A stretch of DNA of 64,000 nt, from positions 1,922,001-1,986,000 of the forward strand of contig JBMNES010000001.1 in NCBI GenBank assembly GCA_050948905.1, written 5' to 3'. Every line of letters starts with the position of its first letter. The first letter of the stretch is position 1. Of the stretch, positions 34,809 through 42,226 are shown in pieces. The translations under genes were made by a program, and so were the position numbers. The notes below the pieces were generated by a model. It had not been told where the DNA came from. It worked only from the letters and a program-made list of their open reading frames with translations, and searched no databases. The stretch comes from DTKD01 sp050948905 (GTDB taxonomy: Bacteria > Armatimonadota > UBA5829).

Positions 34809-34843
34809 AAAAAACGGGCAGCGATCCCCGAATCGCTGCCCGT
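34809..34843 (-). terminator. Intrinsic terminator; TCCCCGAA-loop hairpin (copy F)
   Basis: ACGGGCAGCGA and TCGCTGCCCGT form a perfect 11-base stem around TCCCCGAA. On the minus strand it is followed by TTTTTT, so it should terminate the TolB-like gene that ends at 34881. It is also a member of the repeat family seen near 11.1 and 30.5 kb. Confidence 0.85.
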
Positions 34844-34880
34844 CTTAGCTATTGAACTGCGTAAACAGCACCAGCAGGTG

Positions 34881-35924
34881 TTATTTTCTTTCAACGGGTG
34901 CGTAGTAGATTTTGCCATCCACTTCATAAACCAGCGTCCGGCCATCCGGAGACCACGATGGATATCGTTTTATACCCTCGTTGAGGTCCAGTTGCCGGCG
35001 ATCACTACCGTCCCGGGATGACACCCATAGTTCTGAACCAGTGATACTGTGACCGTCTTCAGTTGCCACTTCGTAGATGAGATATCTTCCATCCGGCGAC
35101 CACGTCGGATTCTGACCATTGCCCAGCTTTATGTAACCACCCGTGTTGATATCTGCGATGTAAAGCTGACCGCTCAGCCCAGACGCTGCAACCACATCTC
35201 CAGTCGGAGCGGTTTGTGGGTTAAAGAACCCCGGTTCGCCATTGACATCCAGCAGTTTTTTCATTTCCCCTTTTTCGTCTACGGTCCAGAGTTCGTTTCC
35301 AGTGTTAGTAAATACACTTTTCCCTTTTGACGTCCCCTCGGAAGCAGGCACCAGGGCAGCAAAAGCAGTCGTCGTAACAGCGGCAAATCCGTTTACAAAG
35401 AACGCAGCAGAGAGTGCAGCGACCCGAGAGACGATTCCCTGTCCCCTCGATAATGACTTTACGCTTTTTACGTTTCCAGACTCGTCGACCTTTAACAGAT
35501 CGTCTCCAGCCTTAAACTCAATGCCGTCCTTACTGCACTGCGGCGGGAAAAGGTCGCTTTGCCAATCGGTAATCTGAGTCTGCGAACTCCCATCCGGACT
35601 TGCCACCATCCCAGCCATAGCGGTCGTATCTTCATATCGTACCCTGTAAGCCAGGTTCTGACCATCCGGCCCCCAGCTATATCGCCAACCTGCAAGCGGG
35701 GCTTTGGCTATCGTCGAAAAATTCCCCTGCCAATCTGATGTAAACAAACCATCATATCTTTCGCTGGAAAACGCGATATATCGACTGTCGGCGGAAAACG
35801 ATGGCATAGTGTACCTGCCTTCGGGTGTGCGCAGTTGGACAGGCTCACCGACCGATATATCAGCCACAGATGGAATAGCAATGACCAGCAAAAGAATTGC
35901 AACAATCCCCAACGTGATCCTCAT
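34881..35924 (-). CDS. TolB-like beta-propeller protein, exported
   Basis: A 347-residue protein with a signal peptide (MRITLGIVAILLLVIAIPSVA). Propeller blades of the WD40-like/PD40 type repeat through the chain: MPSFSADSRYIAFSSER near the N-terminus, WSPDGRYLIYEVATEDG and SWSPDGRTLVYEVDGKIYY at the end. Such repeats occur in TolB and in peptidase-associated propellers. Signs of divergence include a hydrophobic central region (ALSAAFFVNGFAAVTTTAFA). The start follows a GGGGGTGGATAGG segment. It lies one base after the upstream gene and ends before a strong terminator. Confidence 0.75.
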   Translation of the reverse strand: MRITLGIVAILLLVIAIPSVADISVGEPVQLRTPEGRYTMPSFSADSRYIAFSSERYDGLFTSDWQGNFSTIAKAPLAGWRYSWGPDGQNLAYRVRYEDTTAMAGMVASPDGSSQTQITDWQSDLFPPQCSKDGIEFKAGDDLLKVDESGNVKSVKSLSRGQGIVSRVAALSAAFFVNGFAAVTTTAFAALVPASEGTSKGKSVFTNTGNELWTVDEKGEMKKLLDVNGEPGFFNPQTAPTGDVVAASGLSGQLYIADINTGGYIKLGNGQNPTWSPDGRYLIYEVATEDGHSITGSELWVSSRDGSDRRQLDLNEGIKRYPSWSPDGRTLVYEVDGKIYYAPVERK

Positions 35925-35925
35925 C

Positions 35926-36849
35926 CTATCCACCCCCTTGTGCATCAGTTTTCGAAGGCAGCAGCAGGCCCACCACATTGAGCTCAAGTTTCACAAATGC
36001 GTCTGCTGAGCCACCTGCTCGTGTGACCTTTGCATCGCTCTTTATATCAGCTTCAGACCGGATAAGCTTGCCCTCGTTGTACGCAAATCTGGTATTAATC
36101 ACGGCGGATTCCGTGCCTTCCAGAGTCAGCTTCCCGTGTATTTTGTCTATGACTTCGTATTTCAAAGGATAGCTGTATTTCGTCTCGATCAGAGCGCAGT
36201 CGTAACCATCGTAGTGCTCATAGCCTGTGAGTTTGGAACGAGTTTTGGCCTCAATTTTGTCCTTTTCATTTATCGCGACGCTGTAGTCCTGCTCCCATTC
36301 GTCACCGATTTTGATATCCTTGTTCGGAAAACCATGAAAACTCATCTGGCCGAATATCGACGCCAATGATTTCTGTTGTGGTTTGCCAGGCAGCAAGGCC
36401 AGCTTTTCCAGCCCCGCCACTTTTTTAATCACCCCACGGTCGTCAGTGGTGTAGACAATGTCTGGTAAGGTAATGACGCTGTCGCCGAACTCTGGTATTC
36501 TGACTGTCCCGGATTGGAGCGACCATAAAATCTTGTAAAGCCCATCCTCTTCAGCCTTTACACTCTGTTTGAAAAACATTTCGGTGACCGTATCGAGTTG
36601 CTGTTCTTTACTTGAATTCAGCAGTCGATATGAGCCTCGGTTCATAATCTGGACCTGGTAGCGTTGGTTCTCACCATCCAGATATTTGTATTTTAGCCTG
36701 AGCTGGTTGGGCGGGTTCTGGACTTTGCCGCCTTCATCGATCACTGCGGGTGATTCGATTGCATCTGCAGTCGAGTCCGTCTCTGCCGCCGCCACACCAA
36801 CACAAACGACCGTGATCAAAATAAACGCTAGAAGCAAAGTTCGGCACAT
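35926..36849 (-). CDS. Exported protein of unknown function
   Basis: A 307-residue protein with a signal peptide (MCRTLLLAFILITVVCVGVA, then AAAET). The mature part is predicted to be mostly beta strands and contains SIFGQMSFHGFPNKDIKIGDEW and a run resembling lipid- or polymer-binding barrels (KLTGYEHYDGYDCALIETKY). A similar layout is seen in exported proteins annotated only as hypothetical. The chosen ATG gives a clean signal peptide; the frame is open 23 codons upstream. It is co-oriented with, and immediately precedes, the TolB-like gene. Confidence 0.6.
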   Translation of the reverse strand: MCRTLLLAFILITVVCVGVAAAETDSTADAIESPAVIDEGGKVQNPPNQLRLKYKYLDGENQRYQVQIMNRGSYRLLNSSKEQQLDTVTEMFFKQSVKAEEDGLYKILWSLQSGTVRIPEFGDSVITLPDIVYTTDDRGVIKKVAGLEKLALLPGKPQQKSLASIFGQMSFHGFPNKDIKIGDEWEQDYSVAINEKDKIEAKTRSKLTGYEHYDGYDCALIETKYSYPLKYEVIDKIHGKLTLEGTESAVINTRFAYNEGKLIRSEADIKSDAKVTRAGGSADAFVKLELNVVGLLLPSKTDAQGGG

Positions 36850-36903
36850 AGACAACACCCTCTTTCGGTAAACCTTATTCGACCTCACGTCGATTGTTGG
36901 TGG

Positions 36904-36936
36904 CACAGAGGGAGCCAATGTTACGCTCCCTCTGTG
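36904..36936 (-). terminator. Terminator-like hairpin after the amidase gene
   Basis: CACAGAGGGAGC and GCTCCCTCTGTG form a perfect 12-base stem around CAATGTTAC, 18 bases after the amidase stop. No U tract follows. Confidence 0.7.
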
Positions 36937-36954
36937 GATGTAGAAAGGCGCCTG

Positions 36955-37977
36955 TTATTTCGGCACGAACTTGATGGCATCCGCCATTACGACATAACCG
37001 GCAGTGGTCCAACAGGAAAGCTGAACATCCTTGCCAGGCGACATAGCAAATGTGCCCAACAGGTTCCATTTGCCGCCGTTGGCTTGCTGGTTAACCCGCA
37101 CGGTCGATGAGCCGCCGTTGTGGTTGATGATGTAAGGCGCGGTAGCCGATCGGTTGGATCCCGCAGGCCACCAGGCGTAGACATCGTAGTTTCGGCTCTG
37201 CAGAGTAGGAGCCCATTTCGCAGGCTCGCTGACCGCTGCGGTGCTGTGGTAGCGATAGTTGCTGCCATATTTGTCGGTAGAGGCAGTGCCTGTTGCCCAC
37301 GACCCACCAACCACCGAGAAGTTGGCGCTGGTATTATCGACGATTATATCCGAGACCGGGTCGTGCGGCGCTATGCCATAGTGAGATTGCGTGCCATGCA
37401 GATATGCCCTGGCTGCCTCCTGCCGATAATTCGCATTGGCCAGCTTCGCGTTATCACCGGCGTTGTCGATGAATCCGACCTCGCACAGGATCGCGGGCAT
37501 ATTAGTGTGGACTAGCACGTAGTAGTTGGCGGTCTTGTTGCCACGATTGTAGGTGCCCATGTGCGAGACCATCTCCGCGTTCACTTTGTTGCGATAGTCC
37601 GCTGCTGAGGTACCTTCTGCGTAAGCGAATGTCTCGGTACCGTAGGCGGCTCCGTTGAACGCGTTGCAGTGGGAGCACAAAAATCTGTTGCAACCGTTGT
37701 TGTTTGCGATGTCGCATCGACCCTGCAGCGATACATAGGTATCCGTCGTTCGGGTCATGACGACTGTTGCACCATCTTGCTGGAACAGGTTTCTTGCACG
37801 CAGGCTGATGTCCAGGTTGGTGTTGGCTTCGGTTATTCCGTAGCCGGTAGCACCCGGGTCCGAGCCGCCGTGGCCTGGATCAATACACAGCTTAATCCAA
37901 GCCGCTTGCGCGCTGAAAGGAACAAACAGCAAGACAAGAACAACAAAAACGCAGATTAGAGTTCTCTTCACTACCAT
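36955..37977 (-). CDS. Secreted N-acetylmuramoyl-L-alanine amidase with golvesin-type C-terminal domain
   Basis: A 340-residue cell wall hydrolase with a signal peptide (MVVKRTLICVFVVLVLLFVP, then FSAQA). The amidase_3 catalytic domain (about residues 25-205) shows the zinc ligands in CIDPGHGGSDPGA, the glutamate in GYGITEANTNLDIS, a histidine in LCSHCNAFNG, and the catalytic CEVGFIDN. The C-terminal part (about 215-340) resembles the golvesin/Xly carbohydrate-binding-like domain (DNTSANFSVVGGSWATGT, YDVYAWWPAG and ADAIKFVPK). It cleaves the lactyl-peptide amide in peptidoglycan; the extra domain may direct it to a polymer. Confidence 0.9.
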   Translation of the reverse strand: MVVKRTLICVFVVLVLLFVPFSAQAAWIKLCIDPGHGGSDPGATGYGITEANTNLDISLRARNLFQQDGATVVMTRTTDTYVSLQGRCDIANNNGCNRFLCSHCNAFNGAAYGTETFAYAEGTSAADYRNKVNAEMVSHMGTYNRGNKTANYYVLVHTNMPAILCEVGFIDNAGDNAKLANANYRQEAARAYLHGTQSHYGIAPHDPVSDIIVDNTSANFSVVGGSWATGTASTDKYGSNYRYHSTAAVSEPAKWAPTLQSRNYDVYAWWPAGSNRSATAPYIINHNGGSSTVRVNQQANGGKWNLLGTFAMSPGKDVQLSCWTTAGYVVMADAIKFVPK

Positions 37978-38749
37978 TCGAAATTTCCCCTTTCTCTAGC
38001 AAACCAAGCAAATGATGATTTAGCTGATAAGTCTACATATTTGAATATCCGTTACATTCGTACTAATGAACACCTCCATTTCCCAATGTCTTGACTAATC
38101 AGCTTCTCGGGGATTATACAACCGGTCGCCGAATTCCTTTATATTTTTTGCGTGCGAAAAAATATTTATTGTCAATTGTTTGTGCTTTACCGGACAAAGT
38201 AACTGTCGAGGTGAGCCGATTGATATTCCTCATAACGACGAGCCGTTTGTACATGATATGTCTATCGGGCGACAGGTATAACGAGTAGGGAGCTTATAAT
38301 CCCCGTCATTTCGAACGCAGTGAGAAATCTGCTTTTTTCGATGTTCGAGGTCAGATGTTGGAGGTCCGACTGCAGCCGCGACCGTATTTCCATTTCCGGC
38401 TTTCGCCTCTTTCGCGTTTTCGCGTTTGTGTCGTCCCCGTCATCATCGCTTCCTTGTCATGATCCCTTCCCTGTCATTTCGAACGCAGTGAGAAATCTGC
38501 TTTTTTCGATGTCCGAGGTCAGACGTTGGAAGTCCGACTCCAGCCGCGACCATATTTCCCTTTCTGGCTTTCGCCCTTTTCGGGCTTTCGCGTTTATGCC
38601 GTCCCTGTCATTTCGAACGCAGTGAGAAATCTGCTTTTTCGATGTGGGAGGTCCGACGTTGGAAGTCCCACTTCAGCCGCGACCGTATTTCCATTTCTGG
38701 CTTTCGCTTCTTTCGCCTTTTCGCGTTTCTCCCTTCCCTTCTCCCCGCC
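37978..38749. other. Long intergenic region with hairpin and tandem repeats
   Basis: About 770 bases with no convincing gene. It has an AT-rich inverted repeat (ATATTTTTT and AAAAAATAT, 38141-38165), a possible plus-strand promoter TTGACT-17-TTATAC (38091-38119) with no gene behind it, and three long tandem repeat units (38305-38740). Confidence 0.7.
38305..38740. repeat. Three tandem units headed by a GTCAT-type hairpin
   Basis: Three related units start at 38305, 38473 and 38607 (spacing 168 and 134 bases). Each begins with the same GTCATTTCGAACGCAGTGAG segment, then a GAAATCTGCTTTT(TT)CGATG stretch, a GAGGTC..GTTGGA..GTCC segment, CAGCCGCGACC, and a pyrimidine-rich tail with CTTTCGC. The third unit has GTGGGA and TCCCAC as a perfect inverted pair around the middle segment. 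None of the open frames through them resembles a protein. Confidence 0.85.
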
Positions 38750-39502
38750 TCACTTCACATCAAATCCCGCCAACTGCTCTGCCATCCACCTCCTGCGATC
38801 CGTGCCGAATCGGGCCGCGCCGAACGGTATCTGTGCCTTCGCAATCTCAAGGTCATTGGATGTCCAAGTCCACAGAATCAGCCCCGCATCCCGCACGGCG
38901 TCGGCATATTCCTGCGTCATAGTGTGATATTGCAGGTTCAGTCCATCGAGGTTGGCATCCAGGGCCGTCTGAATCAACTCCGGGCCGTATGGCACCCTCT
39001 CTCCGGTCTGTGGATCTCTGGCGCAAGATCTAATCAGCAAGGTCTCCAAATCAGGCATCATCTTTTTAGATTCAGTGACTACATCCAGCCCAAAACTTAT
39101 CGGGATCACCTGTGATCTCTTGCCACTGGCGTCCAGAATGTCACGAATGGCCGGCAGAGCATCCACTCCACACTTGATCTCCAGAAGCAGCCTCGCCTCA
39201 CCTGCTGGAATCTGTGCGAGGGCTTCCTCCAGAAACGGCATCTTCTCACCGGCATATTTCTCATCTTTCCACTTGCCGACGTCCAGTTTTCTCAACTCGG
39301 AGGAATCAGTATCCTTGATCTCCAAATCCACCCCAGCCGTGCGCATCGTGTTTCCATCGTGGCTGACCATAATTTTTCCATCGCGAGACATGTGAACATC
39401 AAGCTCAACAGACACTGCGCCCCAATCCCATGCGAGTTGAAGCGCTGTGAGAGTATTTTCCGGGGCGATATAGGATTCCCCCCTGTGTGCGGTGAGTATC
39501 AT
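38750..39502 (-). CDS. Glycerophosphodiester phosphodiesterase
   Basis: A 250-residue GDPD-family enzyme that hydrolyses glycerophosphodiesters to glycerol-3-phosphate and an alcohol. The signature is intact: ILTAHRGESYIAPENTL, VELDVHMSRDGKIMVSHDGN, and RLLLEIKCG. No signal peptide is visible, so it is probably cytoplasmic. It stands alone between the repeat array and a divergent glycosidase-like gene. Confidence 0.93.
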   Translation of the reverse strand: MILTAHRGESYIAPENTLTALQLAWDWGAVSVELDVHMSRDGKIMVSHDGNTMRTAGVDLEIKDTDSSELRKLDVGKWKDEKYAGEKMPFLEEALAQIPAGEARLLLEIKCGVDALPAIRDILDASGKRSQVIPISFGLDVVTESKKMMPDLETLLIRSCARDPQTGERVPYGPELIQTALDANLDGLNLQYHTMTQEYADAVRDAGLILWTWTSNDLEIAKAQIPFGAARFGTDRRRWMAEQLAGFDVK

Positions 39503-39632
39503 AACAAGCCTCCTCGTCTGATTATTCTATAAATACTAGCACAAATGAAGGCCTCTCCCCCATATCCGCCTCATCATTCTTATGATATGATAAGCGTGTA
39601 ATCGTAATTTTCAGCAAGCAGGGGGTTAAATC

Positions 39633-41522
39633 GTGAACTACATCGTATTCGTTGCATGCCTGATCGCTCTGTGCAGCACTGCCTTCAGTGCTGTTCGGGA
39701 CCTGCAATCCGACACCTGGGTAGCCACCGACGCACTCGGCAGGACGATGCCGGACATCAAGGAAGTCGGCCCGGTAAAGAACGATCAACGCCGGGTGGTC
39801 GGCATATTTTACATCACCTGGCATAGCGATTCGCTGCACAGGGGCGGAAAATCCTACACTTCCGATGTCACCAGGATTCTCGAAAAAGACCCTTCCGCTC
39901 GCCTCGACGCCAAACATTCGCTGTGGACAGCGCCGTCTTACCACTGGGGTGAGCCGGAAGTCGGCTATTTCCTCAGCAAGGATGAGTATGTAATACGTAG
40001 AGATATGTCGATGCTTGCCGATGCCGGCGTCGATGTGTTGATAATGGACGTCACCAACGCAGTGCGCTATTGGGACGAATGGGACGTAGTCTTCCCTGTG
40101 ATGCAAAAAATGAAAGCAGAGGGCAACAAAGTCCCGCAATTCTGCTTCTGGGCGTTCAACGGCCCCGTCGTGACCGTTGTTCAGGAGCTTTACGACCGCA
40201 TTTATAAAGAGAATAAATACAAAGACTTGTGGTTCTACTGGGACGACAAACCTCTGCTTTTATACAATTCCAACCCAAGACTCGACGCCAACGGCCCGCA
40301 GGATAACGCCAGGGGCTATTCCAAAGAAATCGAGGACTTCTTCACTCTACGCACAATGTGGTGGGGCTACTACGAATGGGGAGGCAAGCGATTCATAGGT
40401 ACCGAGGATAACTGGAGCTTCGGCTACGACCTCGGCGACAAGCGCGTCAAAGACCTCACCCCGGAGCAGAGACTGTCATTGCATAATGGCAGACGCGAAC
40501 AGGCCGCCGTTACTCCAGCGCAGCACTCAGCTACTTTGATCGGTAAATCCTGGGCAAACGAGTCAGGTCAGCCACAACTTGACGAACATGACCTTTGCGA
40601 GCCGACTTTTGTCCCCTGGTTAGGTAAAACTGTTGAGCATCCGGAAGGTTACGGCATCTACTTCCAGCAGCGTTTCGACGAAGCTCTGCAGGCCAACCCG
40701 CAGTTTCTGTATCTCAACGACTGGAATGAATGGACCGCCGGAAAATATCAACCAAAGAGTGGCGGCACCTACAACTTTATGCGACGAAACAACCCGTTCT
40801 ATTTCGTCGATCAATACAACTCGGAGTTCAACCGCACAATCTCCCCGATGAAAGGCGGCTACACCGACAACTACTATATGCAGATGGCACAAAACATCCG
40901 CAAATATAAAGGCGTGCGGCCGATTCCGGAGCATCGCGGTTATACGGACATCAAAATCGACGGCAAATTCGATGACTGGGACAAAGTCAAAATCGAATAT
41001 CTCGACACCATCGGCGACACCGTCCATCGCGACTACAACGGCTACGGCGGCCTGCATTATAAAGACAACCTCGGCCGAAACGATATCGTCAAAAGCAAAG
41101 TCGCTGTGGACTCCGATATGGTCTACTTCTACGTCGAGACTAACGAACCGCTTACCTATCACACCAGCCCGAACTGGATGCTGCTTCTAATCGACGCGGA
41201 TAATGACTCCAACACCGGCTGGTTTGGCTACGATTTCCTGATAAACAAAAAGGTCATCGACGATAAGACCACCACGCTTATGCGCTACGATTCGACCAAA
41301 AAAACGTGGGAGAGCGTTGCGGAGCTGAATTATCGCTATAAAGACAAGGGGATGGAGATCGCTGTGCCGAGGTCGCTACTGGGCCTCACAGGGCGCAACT
41401 TCACCTTCGACTTCCACTGGTGCGACAACCCCAAAGACCTCGTCGACCCCATCTCTCTATGCACAGCCGGCGACAGCGCCCCCAACAGGCGATTCAACTA
41501 TCGCTTCATCTGGCACAAATAA
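39633..41522 (+). CDS. Secreted GH99/WbsX-like protein with a C-terminal DOMON/CBM9-like domain
   Basis: A 629-residue protein with a signal peptide (YIVFVACLIALCSTAFSA). The N-terminal two thirds (about residues 50-420) resemble the GH99/GH71/WbsX barrel group: GIFYITWHSDSLHRG, DMSMLADAGVDVLIMDVTNA, and FLYLNDWNEWTAGKY, where NDWNEW is the family hallmark. The C-terminal third (from TDIKIDGKFDDWDKV) resembles the CBM9/DOMON carbohydrate- or haem-binding sandwich. The GTG start follows AGGGGGT. Substrate unknown; an exo- or endo-acting mannan or rhamnan activity is possible for the family. Confidence 0.7.
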   Translation: MNYIVFVACLIALCSTAFSAVRDLQSDTWVATDALGRTMPDIKEVGPVKNDQRRVVGIFYITWHSDSLHRGGKSYTSDVTRILEKDPSARLDAKHSLWTAPSYHWGEPEVGYFLSKDEYVIRRDMSMLADAGVDVLIMDVTNAVRYWDEWDVVFPVMQKMKAEGNKVPQFCFWAFNGPVVTVVQELYDRIYKENKYKDLWFYWDDKPLLLYNSNPRLDANGPQDNARGYSKEIEDFFTLRTMWWGYYEWGGKRFIGTEDNWSFGYDLGDKRVKDLTPEQRLSLHNGRREQAAVTPAQHSATLIGKSWANESGQPQLDEHDLCEPTFVPWLGKTVEHPEGYGIYFQQRFDEALQANPQFLYLNDWNEWTAGKYQPKSGGTYNFMRRNNPFYFVDQYNSEFNRTISPMKGGYTDNYYMQMAQNIRKYKGVRPIPEHRGYTDIKIDGKFDDWDKVKIEYLDTIGDTVHRDYNGYGGLHYKDNLGRNDIVKSKVAVDSDMVYFYVETNEPLTYHTSPNWMLLLIDADNDSNTGWFGYDFLINKKVIDDKTTTLMRYDSTKKTWESVAELNYRYKDKGMEIAVPRSLLGLTGRNFTFDFHWCDNPKDLVDPISLCTAGDSAPNRRFNYRFIWHK

Positions 41523-41537
41523 CCTCTTGCACATAAA

Positions 41538-41566
41538 CGCTTCGGGGCGGCATACGTCCCGAAGCG
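41538..41566 (+). terminator. Terminator-like hairpin after the GH99-like gene
   Basis: CGCTTCGGG and CCCGAAGCG form a perfect nine-base stem around an 11-base loop, 16 bases after the stop. No T tract follows. Confidence 0.65.
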
Positions 41567-41683
41567 GACAACACACAAAAACCCCTTCCCGCTTTATGAT
41601 TGGATTCTTTTGGGAATAATGCGACATGTGCCCAATCGCGTCCTGGCGGTAGCACAGATTTGTCTAAAGGGGGAGCGTTTGTC

Positions 41684-42154
41684 GTGAGACTTGTCGCTAA
41701 GGTTCTGCTCATTTTGGTTCTCGCTTCTGCCGTTCTATACGCGGCAGCTACGATCGAGCGTGTTTCAGTGCCGAAGGGCACCGAGGTCGTTTTGGTCTTC
41801 GATCGAGCTATCAGCTCGAAAACACTAAAGGCAGGGGAGTCGGTGGATATGCATGTGCTGCGTGATGTAAACGTGGCACGCAAGGTGATACTGAAAGCCG
41901 GTACTAAGGTAACGGCAAAGGTAGTCGAGGCAACCGGGGTTAAGCCTAAAGGTGTCAGCGCGAAGCTGCGAATTTCAATTCACCCGGTAAAAACCGAACT
42001 TGGTGGAGCTATAGACTTGGTGCCGCGCTTGAAAGGCAGGGAGCCGGCGGGTATGGTGGACGGATACTTTATCCACGGCAAGACATTCGACATCAAGGCT
42101 GGTGATCAGTTAGTTGCTGAGGTATCCAGAACCAGGATTCTTGAGCGTAAGTAG
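41684..42154 (+). CDS. Small exported protein of unknown function
   Basis: A 156-residue protein with a signal peptide or anchor (RLVAKVLLILVLASAVLYAA). The mature domain is predicted beta-rich and has VPKGTEVVLVFDRAISSKTL, then KAGTKVTAKVVEATGVKPKG. These recall SH3-like or FlgA/SAF-type folds found in exported proteins with repeated KAG turns. The start is GTG preceded by AAAGGGGGAG. An in-frame ATG 28 codons upstream has no such site. A strong intrinsic terminator follows. Confidence 0.65.
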   Translation: MRLVAKVLLILVLASAVLYAAATIERVSVPKGTEVVLVFDRAISSKTLKAGESVDMHVLRDVNVARKVILKAGTKVTAKVVEATGVKPKGVSAKLRISIHPVKTELGGAIDLVPRLKGREPAGMVDGYFIHGKTFDIKAGDQLVAEVSRTRILERK

Positions 42155-42182
42155 CCAGTATTGTCAATCCAGAGTGAACTTG

Positions 42183-42213
42183 ATTGGGGTGGAGAAACTC
42201 CACCCCAATTTTT
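42183..42213 (+). terminator. Intrinsic terminator
   Basis: ATTGGGGTGGAG and CTCCACCCCAAT form a 12-base stem around AAA, followed by a short T run ending at 42213. It lies 28 bases after the small exported protein gene and just before the converging GH20 gene. Confidence 0.85.
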
Positions 42214-42226
42214 GTGCTTTCTGCCT

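Larger units (their letters stand above)
34573..34880. other. Spacer with promoter and terminator on the minus strand
   Basis: About 308 bases with no gene. It contains the promoter of the large protease-like gene (34658-34686) and the terminator of the upstream TolB-like gene (34809-34843). Confidence 0.7.

Noticed and set aside
38305..38740. CRISPR-like spacing of the three repeated units
   Set aside because: Units are 134-168 bases long and similar over most of their length; there are no short identical repeats with unique spacers and no cas genes.
38642..39115. Plus-strand open frame running out of the tandem repeats
   Set aside because: It is antisense to the phosphodiesterase gene and starts inside a repeat unit.
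39633..42154. A polysaccharide utilisation locus of the SusC/SusD type
   Set aside because: No SusC, SusD or sugar transporter genes accompany the glycosidase-like genes, which lie in separate transcripts.
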